Assembly: GCA_003222395.1 (NCBI GenBank)
Contig: QHWB01000045.1
Coordinates: 1-64,000, forward strand
Length of the DNA stretch: 64,000 nt
Reading direction: 5' to 3'
DNA from: Acidobacteriota bacterium
Lineage (GTDB): Bacteria > Acidobacteriota > Vicinamibacteria > Vicinamibacterales > CAVVIG01
The position numbers were made by a program, and so were the translations under genes. The notes beneath the pieces were generated by a model. It saw only the letters and a list, made by a program, of their open reading frames with translations, was not told where the DNA came from and ran no database searches. Below, in pieces: positions 41,677 to 52,984 of the stretch. The stretch's first letter is position 1, and every line of letters begins with the position of its first letter.

Positions 41677-42303
41677 CTACTCTCCCCACATTCCGAATGG
41701 CGCGTTGATGATTCCGAATACCACAACGACTGCAATGGCAATTGGGATGATCGACTTCCAAAATGAGAGAGCAAACCGGACACGCCCGGTGTCGTCTGGA
41801 ATAAGCGGCTCGCCTCTATCGATCATCGACAGCGGACCCGCAGTAACCCACCAACTGACGCGGAAGTGGACACTTTCGCCGTCGGCGACGAACTTTGAAG
41901 CGCCCTTGCGCAGGAACGCCTGGCGTAACGCGGGCAACGAAGATCCAAAGTGGTGCGCCCGGCGATTAAATGAGTCGTGCGCCAGCGTAATGGTGCCATC
42001 ATAAGAAAGTGGAAATGGTATTGTGCGTTTCTTCGACGAAGTCTCTACAGCCCCCAGGCGCGCACAAGGCTCGCGCCGTGACGCATCTTCCCAACGACAA
42101 GAAAGGACGAATCTATCGAAGCACCTGTTCCGCGCGGACGTCGATCGGCCAGACCCGCAGTGGCGATCGCGGTTGCGATCGGGCAATTCCCTCGGCGGAT
42201 TCAAGGACCTACCTGATTGCCTCGCGCCGTCTGGAGTGGCTAAACTGACGATGAGGTAAAGCGGCCCAGCCCAGGACGTTAAGACCGGCAAGCGGTATGG
42301 CAT
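41677..42303 (-). CDS. Hypothetical protein with C-terminal membrane helix
   Basis: Up to 208 residues. Only the last 110 or so look protein-like: FPLSYDGTITLAHDSFNRR, FHFRVSWWV-type aromatic strand (here ESVHFRVSWWVTAGPLSM), and a terminal transmembrane helix (SIIPIAIAVVVVFGIINAPF). The first 90 residues are Arg-rich and could be untranslated. No ATG lies near the likely true start. No family is recognised. Located in the island between the toxin and the kinase, which are on the other strand. Confidence 0.35.
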   Translation of the reverse strand: MPYRLPVLTSWAGPLYLIVSLATPDGARQSGRSLNPPRELPDRNRDRHCGSGRSTSARNRCFDRFVLSCRWEDASRREPCARLGAVETSSKKRTIPFPLSYDGTITLAHDSFNRRAHHFGSSLPALRQAFLRKGASKFVADGESVHFRVSWWVTAGPLSMIDRGEPLIPDDTGRVRFALSFWKSIIPIAIAVVVVFGIINAPFGMWGE

Positions 42304-42359
42304 GGCCAGTTCGAGCGCCTATCGCAACAGTCGTCCATCGCGGAGACAGTTCCTTCTGC

Positions 42360-43559
42360 ATGACCGTGCGAACCCTAACAACATCCGCCGTTGAATCGTC
42401 GACTTCGTGCAGCTCTCCTGTCTTCAAGGAGCTGATCAGACATCTGCGGCGCAGTCGCGCCCGCCTGCGGAAGCTGTGGCTTCACCGCATTCTCGACGGT
42501 CAATACCTCACGGCGATGACCGCAGAGGAAATCTGTGCCGAAACCACCTCCCTGTATGACAGTTACCTCGAGGTCCTGGCGACGGGCGACATCGAAGCGC
42601 TCGAAGGATACGCGCGCAATCTCTCGGAGCGCATCATTCCGCGCGGCGTGCAGACCCGGGAGGTCGTCGGCATCGTGCTGCTGCTGCGCGATGTACTCGC
42701 GCGAGAGCTGTTCAGCAAGTACGGCGAAGATAGCGTCATGCTGACCCGAGTGCTGGACGCATACGAGCCCGCCGCGAATCGGATCGCCACTACCGTCAGT
42801 GTCGGGTTCGTCCAGGAGCGTGAACGAACGATTCGCAGGCAGCAGGAGGCAATCCGCGAGCTCACTGCCCGCAGACAGGCAGAACAGGCCCTGCGCGCAC
42901 TGAACCAGCGGCTAGAAGAGGAGGCAAGGCGAATTGCGCACGCCCTTCACGATGAGGTAGGACAGCTGATGGTCTCAGTCTACCTCGCGCTGGACACGCT
43001 GCTCGCCCAGCTCCAACCCGACGCTCGCGAACAGCTGACCGAGATTCGCGCGCTGCTCGGGGAAGTCGAGGCACAGCTACGACGACTCTCTCATGAGCTC
43101 CGCCCGACCATCCTGGATGATCTGGGACTGAAACCTGCCATCGAATTCCTCGCAGACGGAATTTCGAAACGGACGGGCCGTTCAGTGGTTGTGACCGCCT
43201 CAATCGGCAGGCGTCTTCCCGGCCCCGTCGAAACTGCGGTGTACCGGATCGTGCAAGAGGCACTGACGAATATGATCAAGCACGCGCAAGCCACCCAGGC
43301 CGTTGTCCACCTGGTGCGCCATCCGGACGCACTCGTCTGCTCTATTGCAGACAACGGATGCGGTTTCGATGCGAGAGCGCGATCCGCACACACACATAAC
43401 CAGGGGCTCGGACTGATCGGCATGAGAGAGCGGGCTGCCAGTCTTGGCGGGACGCTCTCGATCGACTCGAGCCCCGGCAGAGGGACGACACTCAAGGTCG
43501 TGGTTCCGCTGAAAGATGTGACATGCCGCCCCGGATACTCCTCGCCGACGACCACGTAA
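42360..43559 (+). CDS. NarL-type sensor histidine kinase
   Basis: About 399 residues from the ATG at 42360 (an in-frame ATG at 42297 is an alternative). The N-terminus (about 20-165; LRKLWLHRILDGQYLTAMT, LLLRDVLARELF) resembles the RsbRD-type sensory domain. A coiled coil leads to HisKA_3 (RRIAHALHDEVGQ, His about 197), and the HATPase region has IVQEALTNMIKHAQAT, ADNGCGFDAR and GLGLIGMRERAASLGG. No transmembrane helix, so the signal is cytosolic. It overlaps its response regulator by 37 nt, a strong sign of a cognate pair. Encoded within the tRNA-His island. Confidence 0.88.
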   Translation: MTVRTLTTSAVESSTSCSSPVFKELIRHLRRSRARLRKLWLHRILDGQYLTAMTAEEICAETTSLYDSYLEVLATGDIEALEGYARNLSERIIPRGVQTREVVGIVLLLRDVLARELFSKYGEDSVMLTRVLDAYEPAANRIATTVSVGFVQERERTIRRQQEAIRELTARRQAEQALRALNQRLEEEARRIAHALHDEVGQLMVSVYLALDTLLAQLQPDAREQLTEIRALLGEVEAQLRRLSHELRPTILDDLGLKPAIEFLADGISKRTGRSVVVTASIGRRLPGPVETAVYRIVQEALTNMIKHAQATQAVVHLVRHPDALVCSIADNGCGFDARARSAHTHNQGLGLIGMRERAASLGGTLSIDSSPGRGTTLKVVVPLKDVTCRPGYSSPTTT

Positions 43560-44155
43560 TCGTCCGACAAGGCTTCCGAGCCCTTCTGGAACGCGAAGGG
43601 CTCGAAGTCGTCGCCGAGGCGGCCAACGGTCATGAGGCGGTCCGGTTGGCCGGCGAACTTCTCCCGGACGTCGCAGTCCTCGACTTTGCGATGCCGCTCC
43701 TAAATGGCCTTGACGCGGCCAAGGAAATACGCCGGTGCTCCCCACGGACTCGCACGATACTCTTGACAGTGCACAGCGAGGATCACTACGTCCTCGAAGC
43801 GCTGCAAGCGGGGGTCCATGGATATGTTGTGAAGACACAAGCTGCGGCGGATCTCGTGCAGGCAATTCGCGAGATTCGTGGGAACGCGATCTACTTGAGT
43901 CCCACCATCTCACGCGCGGTTGTCGAGGCGTACTTCGACAAAGCCACTCCGCCTGGCGATGTGTTGAGCTCACGCGAACGGCAGGTACTTCAACTCGTGG
44001 CGGAGGGAAAGACGACGAAGGAGATCGCCGGAGTCCTCGGAGTCAGTATCAAGACAGCTGATAGCCATCGGGCTCGCATCATGCGGAAGCTGGACATTCA
44101 CGATACTGCCGGCCTGGTCCGCTTCGCGATTCGGCGTGGGCTCATCCACGCGTAA
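43523..44155 (+). CDS. NarL/FixJ response regulator
   Basis: 210 residues. The receiver domain has ILLADDHVIVRQG, phosphoacceptor Asp in AVLDFAMP (about 54), and the Lys in GYVVKTQ. The C-terminal LuxR/GerE helix-turn-helix (about 145-205) has LSSRERQVLQLVAEGKTTKEIA and IKTADSHRARIMRKLDI. It starts inside the kinase gene (37-nt overlap). It likely controls island or host genes as a dimer. Confidence 0.93.
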   Translation: MPPRILLADDHVIVRQGFRALLEREGLEVVAEAANGHEAVRLAGELLPDVAVLDFAMPLLNGLDAAKEIRRCSPRTRTILLTVHSEDHYVLEALQAGVHGYVVKTQAAADLVQAIREIRGNAIYLSPTISRAVVEAYFDKATPPGDVLSSRERQVLQLVAEGKTTKEIAGVLGVSIKTADSHRARIMRKLDIHDTAGLVRFAIRRGLIHA

Positions 44156-44249
44156 TCTCGGGCTTTGCCCTCCGCATCAGGAATCTTTCCTATTCGATTG
44201 CAGAGTTCACCTAATTGTTTCTCCGACTCCTCCTCCGTACGATGGGCGC

Positions 44250-44582
44250 ATGAGAAATGGCAACGGAAACGAGCGCGATGTGTGGGTGATGATCGACCAC
44301 GACGGTCACAGAACCTTATACCAATTGGTCGAAGTGGGAAAAGGAGGCGATGCCTTGCGGCTGGCCCGCGAACTTCATGCGCCGGCTGTCGTTGTTGACA
44401 TGGCGCTACCCGCCCTCCCGGCGCTCGACGGGATGTCTGAGGGGCGTCGCCGATTAGGGAACTTGAGACTCATTCTGCTGAATGTGCGTCCGGCGACCGG
44501 TAATGATGCGAACGGCACCGTTGTCCGACGTATCGTTCGCCAGCCATCCAAACCCGTCCGGATGGCCGCGTCTTCGGACTGA
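44250..44582 (+). CDS. Degenerate receiver-like small protein
   Basis: 110 residues from the ATG at 44250. The segment VEVGKGGDALRLARELHAPAV and VVDMALPALPALDGM follows the pattern of helix 2/strand 3 and phosphoacceptor loop of a receiver domain, though the N-terminal acidic pair is weak (MIDHDGHR) and the Lys region is missing. It lies just after the island's two-component system. It may be a decayed or auxiliary regulator. Moderate to low confidence. Confidence 0.4.
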   Translation: MRNGNGNERDVWVMIDHDGHRTLYQLVEVGKGGDALRLARELHAPAVVVDMALPALPALDGMSEGRRRLGNLRLILLNVRPATGNDANGTVVRRIVRQPSKPVRMAASSD

Positions 44583-44670
44583 TCGGAGTAACGAAGCTCC
44601 GTCTCAAACCAACAAGTGCGGAGCGGATCTTCGTTACTAGCGTGGCGGACATCGCCGACGACCATCACGC

Positions 44671-44859
44671 GTGACGAAGCGGATGGCTCACTTTATTCAT
44701 TTTGTCCAACAGCGACTCTGGTCCCAAGAACGCGCCCTACTCCAATCGCTGGAACGAGAGGGCGGGCCGATCGATGTGCGGGATGAGAAACCGAGCGTTG
44801 CAGCCATTGAGGAATTAGAGTCAAGCGGCCGGTGCGACAAGAACATTCAGCTGCCTTGA
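44671..44859 (+). CDS. Short ORF of unknown function
   Basis: 62 residues from a GTG (or 58 from the ATG at 44683). Sequence is hydrophilic, with a possible helix MAHFIHFVQQRLWSQERALLQS. No SD of note and no family seen. It may be a fragment. Included because it lies between two better supported island genes on the same strand. Confidence 0.25.
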   Translation: MTKRMAHFIHFVQQRLWSQERALLQSLEREGGPIDVRDEKPSVAAIEELESSGRCDKNIQLP

Positions 44860-44868
44860 ACCGACTTG

Positions 44869-44910
44869 TTAATTGCTACTGATTAATTGCTACTGATTAA
44901 TTGCTACTGA
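44869..44910. repeat. 14-bp tandem repeat, three exact copies
   Basis: TTAATTGCTACTGA repeated at 44869-44882, 44883-44896 and 44897-44910. AT-rich against a G+C-rich genome. It lies upstream of the 44957 gene and might be a slippage-prone spacer or binding array. Confidence 0.9.
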
Positions 44911-44956
44911 ATGCCCGGGGCGTCCGATGACGTTCCTCTGCGGGCGGGAGGGAGTG

Positions 44957-45574
44957 ATGAGGTTTCACCGAATTCAGCAGTACGAGCTCATTTATGCAGG
45001 TGGGCGATGGTATCGACCGCAGGCATATGGCGACCGGCAGCCAGACGGTACATGGGATGGATGGCTTATCTTTTTCCCGATCGGCGGATGGTCGGCCATC
45101 GCTCCTCGGGGCCCGGAGACGACGCAGAGCACGTGGGCGCTGCTGGTAGCCTGGGCGGCTGACCTGACGCTTGCTTACCTTGAAAGTGCCCTTGCTCGGG
45201 CGTTGAGACTTGCGCAGCAGCCTCTTCTGATCGACCGACTCGCGGACGCTGAATACGAGGCGCTCGAGGACGCGGAGCGGCTGGAGCGATCGGCCGAGGT
45301 CGAGCGCACCGCTGCGGACCTCGACGAGGCCGCCGCGAGTGCAGCCCGCGCCGATGCCAAACGCATCCGGCGACAGCGTCTCGACACGGAGGGTGCGCTG
45401 GCGGCGACAGAAGAAGCAGCTGCCAAACGGGAAGCGAACGTACCCGCGCAGGCGGCCCGAGACGCACGCGCGGTTGCTGCCGATGCCGCGCCCCGGCGCC
45501 GTTCAGCGCACGCCAAAGCGACGCCACGAACGCACACAAAGCGACGCGGGGACAAGAAGTACTGGAGCCGGTAG
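44957..45574 (+). CDS. Hypothetical protein with Ala/Arg/Glu-rich helical tail
   Basis: 205 residues from the ATG at 44957, with GGGAGGGAG directly upstream. The N-terminal 60 residues form a compact aromatic-rich domain (YELIYAGGRWYRPQAYGD, GWLIFFPIGGWSAIAP) and the rest is a long charged helix (EALEDAERLERSAEVERTAADL) ending in a basic tail (RTHTKRRGDKK). The tail would bind nucleic acid or act as a coiled coil. No family recognised. Located in the island. Confidence 0.6.
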   Translation: MRFHRIQQYELIYAGGRWYRPQAYGDRQPDGTWDGWLIFFPIGGWSAIAPRGPETTQSTWALLVAWAADLTLAYLESALARALRLAQQPLLIDRLADAEYEALEDAERLERSAEVERTAADLDEAAASAARADAKRIRRQRLDTEGALAATEEAAAKREANVPAQAARDARAVAADAAPRRRSAHAKATPRTHTKRRGDKKYWSR

Positions 45575-45689
45575 CGACGCTACGGCGCAGCGGTTGACGG
45601 CACCTCGAGCAACACGAATCCTTACGGCTTGAGGATTGAAATCGAACTGTGCCGTCCAAAACGGCGGCTCGAGCCCAAAGCGTTCGGCG

Positions 45690-45975
45690 TCGGCGTCACC
45701 GGTGTCGTGGCGCAGTCGTCCGCATAGCGCACGACGATGACCTCGCCGCGAGCCTGCGCCGCCGCCACCGCTGGACCCAGAGGTCGAACACATAGTGCAG
45801 ATAGACATTCGCCAGCAGGGGCGATGCACTGCCTTTGCGGCGTGCCGTCTCACTCCATGTCCGCGTTCCGTCCTCCAACACGCCGACGTTGAGCCACTTC
45901 TGAATCAATCGCACGCGCCGGTCCGCTATCCGGTGCTCGAGAAATTTCACCAGCCAGCCACGGTCGCGTGTCCGC
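45690..45975 (-). pseudogene. Group II intron-type reverse transcriptase remnant
   Basis: Minus strand. One frame reads GWLVKFLEHRIADRRVRLI, QKWLNVGVLEDG and SPLLANVYLHYVFDLWVQRW, the core of an LtrA-like reverse transcriptase. The catalytic YADD is found in another frame (RGEVIVVRYADDCATT near 45730), so a frameshift separates them. The N-terminus and everything after the YADD box are missing. This is a decayed intron-encoded protein. Confidence 0.75.
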
Positions 45976-45988
45976 CCGACTGTTGGGG

Positions 45989-46484
45989 CCTGCTGAAAAA
46001 TAAATTGCACACTACGCCGACAAGGCGCAATCGTGTAGTTCCAATCGGGATGCAGCGTATGGCGACGCACGTGAACATCGTGCATCATCTCGTCTTCCAC
46101 ATTGAGGCCCTTCTGATAGGTTCTCGTAACTCCGATTATGCCGCGCTCACAACACGAGCTTTATGATCCACCAGTTGTAGCAGTTCACCTGCTGAACCCG
46201 CCATCGGCATAAATCCGATTGTCGGCATGATGGCGGTTATGCCGCGCGCCGAATAACCGTCACACCTTCTGTTCGCACCTGGCAATGCGTGGCGCACCGG
46301 CGCGGGCCATCCAGGAGCTCGCCGGACATCGCGATCTGTCGACGACGCAACGGTACATGCACCTGAGTCCTGCAGCGCTCGATGCGGCGGTACGGCTGTT
46401 GGACGCCCCGCGAAGTCCTTCAACTCGCGGAGATATTTTGGAGACGGGTGGAGGTACTTTCGCGGACGCCTAATTTTCAGCAGG
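45989..46484. mobile_element. Segment between inverted CCTGCTGAAAA ends, possible insertion remnant
   Basis: CCTGCTGAAAAAT at 45989-46001 and ATTTTCAGCAGG at 46473-46484 are inverted copies. The left end interrupts the reverse-transcriptase remnant and the right end coincides with the stop of the integrase remnant. Length about 496 bp and no transposase inside, so a deleted insertion element or chance; low confidence. Confidence 0.3.
46261..46473 (+). pseudogene. Tyrosine recombinase (integrase) C-terminal remnant
   Basis: The reading frame contains HTFCSHLAMRGAPARAIQEL, AGHRDLSTTQRYMHL and a helical end. These are the last helices of a phage-type integrase, with the conserved GH and the catalytic Tyr of RYMHL. 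The Arg/Lys/HxxR part and the entire N-terminal DNA-binding domains are missing, and the sequence upstream does not continue the frame. It lies 15 nt from the tRNA-His att site, as an integrase normally would. Confidence 0.8.
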
Positions 46485-46489
46485 TTAGA

Positions 46490-46565
46490 TGGGGTGGGTG
46501 ACGGGTTTCGAACCCGCGACTTCCGGAGCCACAGTCCGGCGCTCTACCCCTGAGCTACACCCACC
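46490..46565 (-). tRNA. tRNA-His (GTG)
   Basis: Complete cloverleaf on the minus strand: G-1, acceptor GTGGGTG/CACCCAC, D-arm GCTC/GAGC, anticodon stem CCGGA/TCCGG with loop CTGTGGC (anticodon GTG), T-arm GCGGG-TTCGAAA-CCCGT, discriminator C and encoded CCA. The extra G-1 and C73 are the identity elements of tRNA-His. Its 3' 24 nt are duplicated at 40540-40563. Confidence 0.97.
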
Positions 46566-46607
46566 GTGAACTCTCGAGTGTAGCACTACCGGTCCGGGGA
46601 ACGGCCA

Positions 46608-47579
46608 CTACGATCGCGCATCCTCCGACGCGGGCGCCTCGTCGTTGCGCACTTCGATCAGTGCCCCGTCTTCGAGCCTCAGGCGCATCAGGTAAATATG
46701 GCTGGCGCGCTCGCCCTTTGCTTCATACATCAACTTGTCGGCGCGCTGAATGAGATCGGCGGCGAGACGGCGCGCGATGAAACGCCGTTCGGCCACGCGG
46801 CCGAGCGACAGGCAGACGACGCCGACGTCCACGCGCACGGGCTGCGCGGCGAGCCGGCGATCCTCTTGTGACCAGTCGTGGCGCTCGACGGCCTCGCGGA
46901 ACCGTTCGCCTATCGAGTGCGCGAGGTGGTACTCCTCGAGATCGGGAATGAGGAAGCAGAACTCGTCGCCGCCGAATCGCGCGTGCAGATCCGGATTGCG
47001 GCGCTCCTCGTCCATCGCGCGCGCGCCCGGACGGTCCTGCGCCAGCAGGTCGTCGGAGCGCACTTGTTCACGCAGCAACTGCGCCACGCGCTCGATGATC
47101 CGATCACCGACCGCGTGGCCGAGCGCGTCGTTGTACCACTTGAACCCGGTGATGTCGACCAATCCCACGGCACACCAGCGTCCGCGCTGCTCGAGCGCCA
47201 GAAACGATTCCAGCTGCTCCGTGAAGCGCTCGAAGTTCATCAGCTTGGTCTTCGGATCGCGATGCGATTTGTCGGTGAGGTCGGCGACGAGCGCCTCGAA
47301 GTACCGCGAGATGCTGCTGACGGTGGCATCGCGCGCCGACAACTCCGTTTTCACGCGCGCCATCTTGTCGGCGAATCCGGACGACAACGCTTGAATCGCT
47401 TCCTGTTTTGATTCCTGCCACAGCCGTTCATGCCGCGTGAATACGGCATCGATCGCCGCGACCAACTCAGCCTCGAGTGTGGATGCAATCCGCAGGTGAT
47501 CGCGGATCCATGTCTGCAGCTCGCTTCGCGTTTGAGGCTGGTGATGGTCGCCGGTGGCGAGAACCCTGTCGGAGCGCAT
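46608..47579 (-). CDS. GGDEF diguanylate cyclase
   Basis: 323 residues, no membrane segment. An N-terminal helical region of about 110 residues (STLEAELVAAIDAVFTRHER) precedes a GGDEF domain (about 118-300) with VGLVDITGFKWYNDALGHAVGD, the intact GGDEF loop in RFGGDEFCFL, and a ADKLMYEAKG helix near the end. Insertion of an Arg-rich loop (AQDRPGARAMDEERRNP) between the substrate helix and GGDEF is unusual. It should make c-di-GMP. Located just outside the island, next to tRNA-His. Confidence 0.9.
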   Translation of the reverse strand: MRSDRVLATGDHHQPQTRSELQTWIRDHLRIASTLEAELVAAIDAVFTRHERLWQESKQEAIQALSSGFADKMARVKTELSARDATVSSISRYFEALVADLTDKSHRDPKTKLMNFERFTEQLESFLALEQRGRWCAVGLVDITGFKWYNDALGHAVGDRIIERVAQLLREQVRSDDLLAQDRPGARAMDEERRNPDLHARFGGDEFCFLIPDLEEYHLAHSIGERFREAVERHDWSQEDRRLAAQPVRVDVGVVCLSLGRVAERRFIARRLAADLIQRADKLMYEAKGERASHIYLMRLRLEDGALIEVRNDEAPASEDARS

Positions 47580-47727
47580 TATGGTACGCAGCTAGTCCAC
47601 CTCTACAAATGGCGTACCGCTCTTACGCGCAGATTTACAGCTGATTGGCGGGGAGATCGAGAGGAACGGTGGATCGGCGAGCGCACCGACCCACCGCGCG
47701 CCGTTCCACTTTTGTGGAGCGGGCGAT

Positions 47728-48315
47728 TTACTGACAGCTCGACGAGATCATCTTGACGGAGGTCACCTCGAGTTTAGGCTGATTCGTCTCGCGGGCTCCC
47801 CTGGGGTACCGCTGCTCGTCAGTGGTCGCGCCAGAGGTCCCGACCGGCGTCGACGTGCCGGCTGTGGTCGTCGTCGGATTCGGATTCGCCGGCTCGGTCG
47901 TCGTCGGCGCCGCCGAGGCAGTGGTGTCGCCGGGTTTGCGGTCCATCGTGCCGGTCCAGTCGGTGCGACCCGTCACTTCGATCTTGTGACCGACGTGCTT
48001 GTCGAGATCCGTGCCGCCCTCGAGCTTCCACGTCATGGCGGTGGTGGACGAGGATGTCGAACCGGACGCTGGCGGCGTCGTGGTCGTCGTTCCCGATGTC
48101 CCCGTGGTCGTGCTCGGTTTGTTCTCCGCGCGCGCGTTCATGAGCATGAAGTTCCCGTCGGCGCCCTTGGATAAACAGCCCGTCACAGTCACCTCGTGGC
48201 CCTTGTCTTTGTCGCCGGTCTTGCCGTACTGCTGATTCGCCGGTGTCTGGGCGGCGAGCGTCACGGCACAGCCGAAGGCTGCCGCGACGCAAAGTCCTGT
48301 TACGCTGCGTGTCAT
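47728..48315 (-). CDS. Secreted Thr/Pro-rich protein of unknown function
   Basis: 195 residues with a signal peptide (about 1-22, ending LAAQ). The mature part has GHEVTVTGCLSKGADGNFML, a long Thr/Ser/Pro linker (about 75-95), WKLEGGTDLDKHVGHKIEVTG, a second Thr-rich linker, and a terminal LEVTSVKMISSSCQ. The VTVTGCL...HKIEVTG pattern occurs in small exported proteins of Acidobacteria that fold as an OB-like barrel. Role unknown. It is followed upstream by the CsbD gene on the same strand. Confidence 0.6.
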   Translation of the reverse strand: MTRSVTGLCVAAAFGCAVTLAAQTPANQQYGKTGDKDKGHEVTVTGCLSKGADGNFMLMNARAENKPSTTTGTSGTTTTTPPASGSTSSSTTAMTWKLEGGTDLDKHVGHKIEVTGRTDWTGTMDRKPGDTTASAAPTTTEPANPNPTTTTAGTSTPVGTSGATTDEQRYPRGARETNQPKLEVTSVKMISSSCQ

Positions 48316-48348
48316 ATCCGTAGCCTCCCCCTGAAAAAAGTTCACTCC

Positions 48349-48555
48349 CTATTGGCCCACTTTCTTGCCGAGGTCTTTGATGGCGTCGCCGACCTTCCTG
48401 CGCCCTTTGGCAAGTCCCTCCTCGACGCGTCCCGCGGCTTCGTCAGCCTCGCCCTCACTACGCAAATCTTCGTCGCCCCGCAGCTCGCCCGCTTTCTTCT
48501 TCACCCCTCCTTTGATGCGATCAGCCTTGCCCCGCATCTCGTCCTTGTTCCACAT
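48349..48555 (-). CDS. CsbD-family stress protein
   Basis: 68 residues, MWNKDEMRGKADRIKGGVKK then AGELRGDEDLRSEGEADEAAG, the CsbD helical repeat. Such proteins are made in general stress and stationary phase. Biochemical role unknown. It is about 33 nt upstream of the secreted Thr/Pro-rich gene and is preceded by a strong GGGAGAG-type SD. Confidence 0.9.
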   Translation of the reverse strand: MWNKDEMRGKADRIKGGVKKKAGELRGDEDLRSEGEADEAAGRVEEGLAKGRRKVGDAIKDLGKKVGQ

Positions 48556-48735
48556 CAGGTCTCTCCCTCCTTGGTGCGACTCCGCGTGGGGTGCACGAGT
48601 CGTTCCTTCGAATACGGCTGGGCGTCCGGCATGACGGGGTCTCAGCGTGATTGGCGCCGGGGCGCGCGTGGGGCGACGCGTCGAAGGCGACGTGGCCGAG
48701 TTGCGGCGCGATCGGAGAGGAGCGCGACTGGAGAA

Positions 48736-52320
<3,585 letters not shown>

Positions 52321-52357
52321 CGACCGGAATCACACATTGTATACTCGCCATCGACTC

Positions 52358-52984
52358 ATGCAGGTGCTGATCGCGGAAGACGATCGCGTCACCGGAGAAA
52401 TTCTCGCGCGCACGCTTCAGCGATGGAACTACGAGACGGCCGTCGTGGGCAACGGGACGCAGGCGTGGGAACATCTGCGCACCATCAACGCGCCGACGCT
52501 TGCGATCCTTGACTGGATGATGCCCGGCATGGACGGTCCCGACGTTTGCCGCAGGGTCCGCTCGGAGCTGCCGCTGGCGAACATGTACCTGCTGCTCGTC
52601 ACGGCGCGCGAGAGCCGCGGCGACGTGATTGCCGGCCTCGACGCCGGCGCCGACGACTACATCATCAAGCCGTTCGATCCCGAGGAGCTGAGGGCGCGCG
52701 TCGCGGTCGGCGTGCGCGTGCTACGGCTGCAGCAGAAGCTCGCTGAGCGCGTCGCCGAACTGCAGACCGCGCTCTCCAGCGTCAAGCAGCTGCGCGGACT
52801 GCTTCCGATCTGCAGCTACTGCAAGCGCATTCGCGGCGACGATCAATATTGGCAGCAGGTCGAAGGGTATATCGCGGAGCATTCCGACGCGCAGTTCAGC
52901 CACGGCATCTGCCCGAGCTGCTACGCGACGATCTCGGCGCAGCTCGACGCCGTCTCAAAAAAATTCCCCGACGCGCCACGGTGA
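52358..52984 (+). CDS. Response regulator with C-terminal four-Cys zinc-ribbon domain
   Basis: 208 residues. The receiver (about 1-120) has VLIAEDDRVTGEI, phosphoacceptor Asp in LAILDWMMPGMDG (about 52) and the Lys in DDYIIKPFDPEEL. A coiled-coil linker (RLQQKLAERVAELQTALSS) leads to a small domain LLPICSYCKRIRGDDQYW, then FSHGICPSCY. The two CxxC pairs (152/155 and 186/189) should bind zinc. This tail is widespread in receiver and PAS proteins but its partner is unknown. TATACT lies 12 nt before the ATG. Divergent from the hybrid kinase. Confidence 0.85.
   Translation: MQVLIAEDDRVTGEILARTLQRWNYETAVVGNGTQAWEHLRTINAPTLAILDWMMPGMDGPDVCRRVRSELPLANMYLLLVTARESRGDVIAGLDAGADDYIIKPFDPEELRARVAVGVRVLRLQQKLAERVAELQTALSSVKQLRGLLPICSYCKRIRGDDQYWQQVEGYIAEHSDAQFSHGICPSCYATISAQLDAVSKKFPDAPR

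Larger units (their letters stand above)
40538..46513. mobile_element. Small integrated island in tRNA-His
   Basis: About 5.95 kb between 26-bp direct repeats of the tRNA-His 3' end. Cargo: DUF433/DUF5615 toxin-antitoxin pair, a NarL-type two-component system, small unknown proteins, a reverse-transcriptase remnant and an integrase remnant next to the intact tRNA. The integrase is truncated, so the element cannot move by its own enzyme. Confidence 0.72.

Noticed and set aside
41407-41766. 119-residue plus-strand ORF in the island
   Set aside because: No start context, irregular composition, and it overlaps the better supported membrane-helix frame on the other strand.
46484-46490. GTTAGAT as an integron attC core site
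   Set aside because: No partner core or attC-type palindrome, and no integron integrase; likely coincidence next to the tRNA att site.
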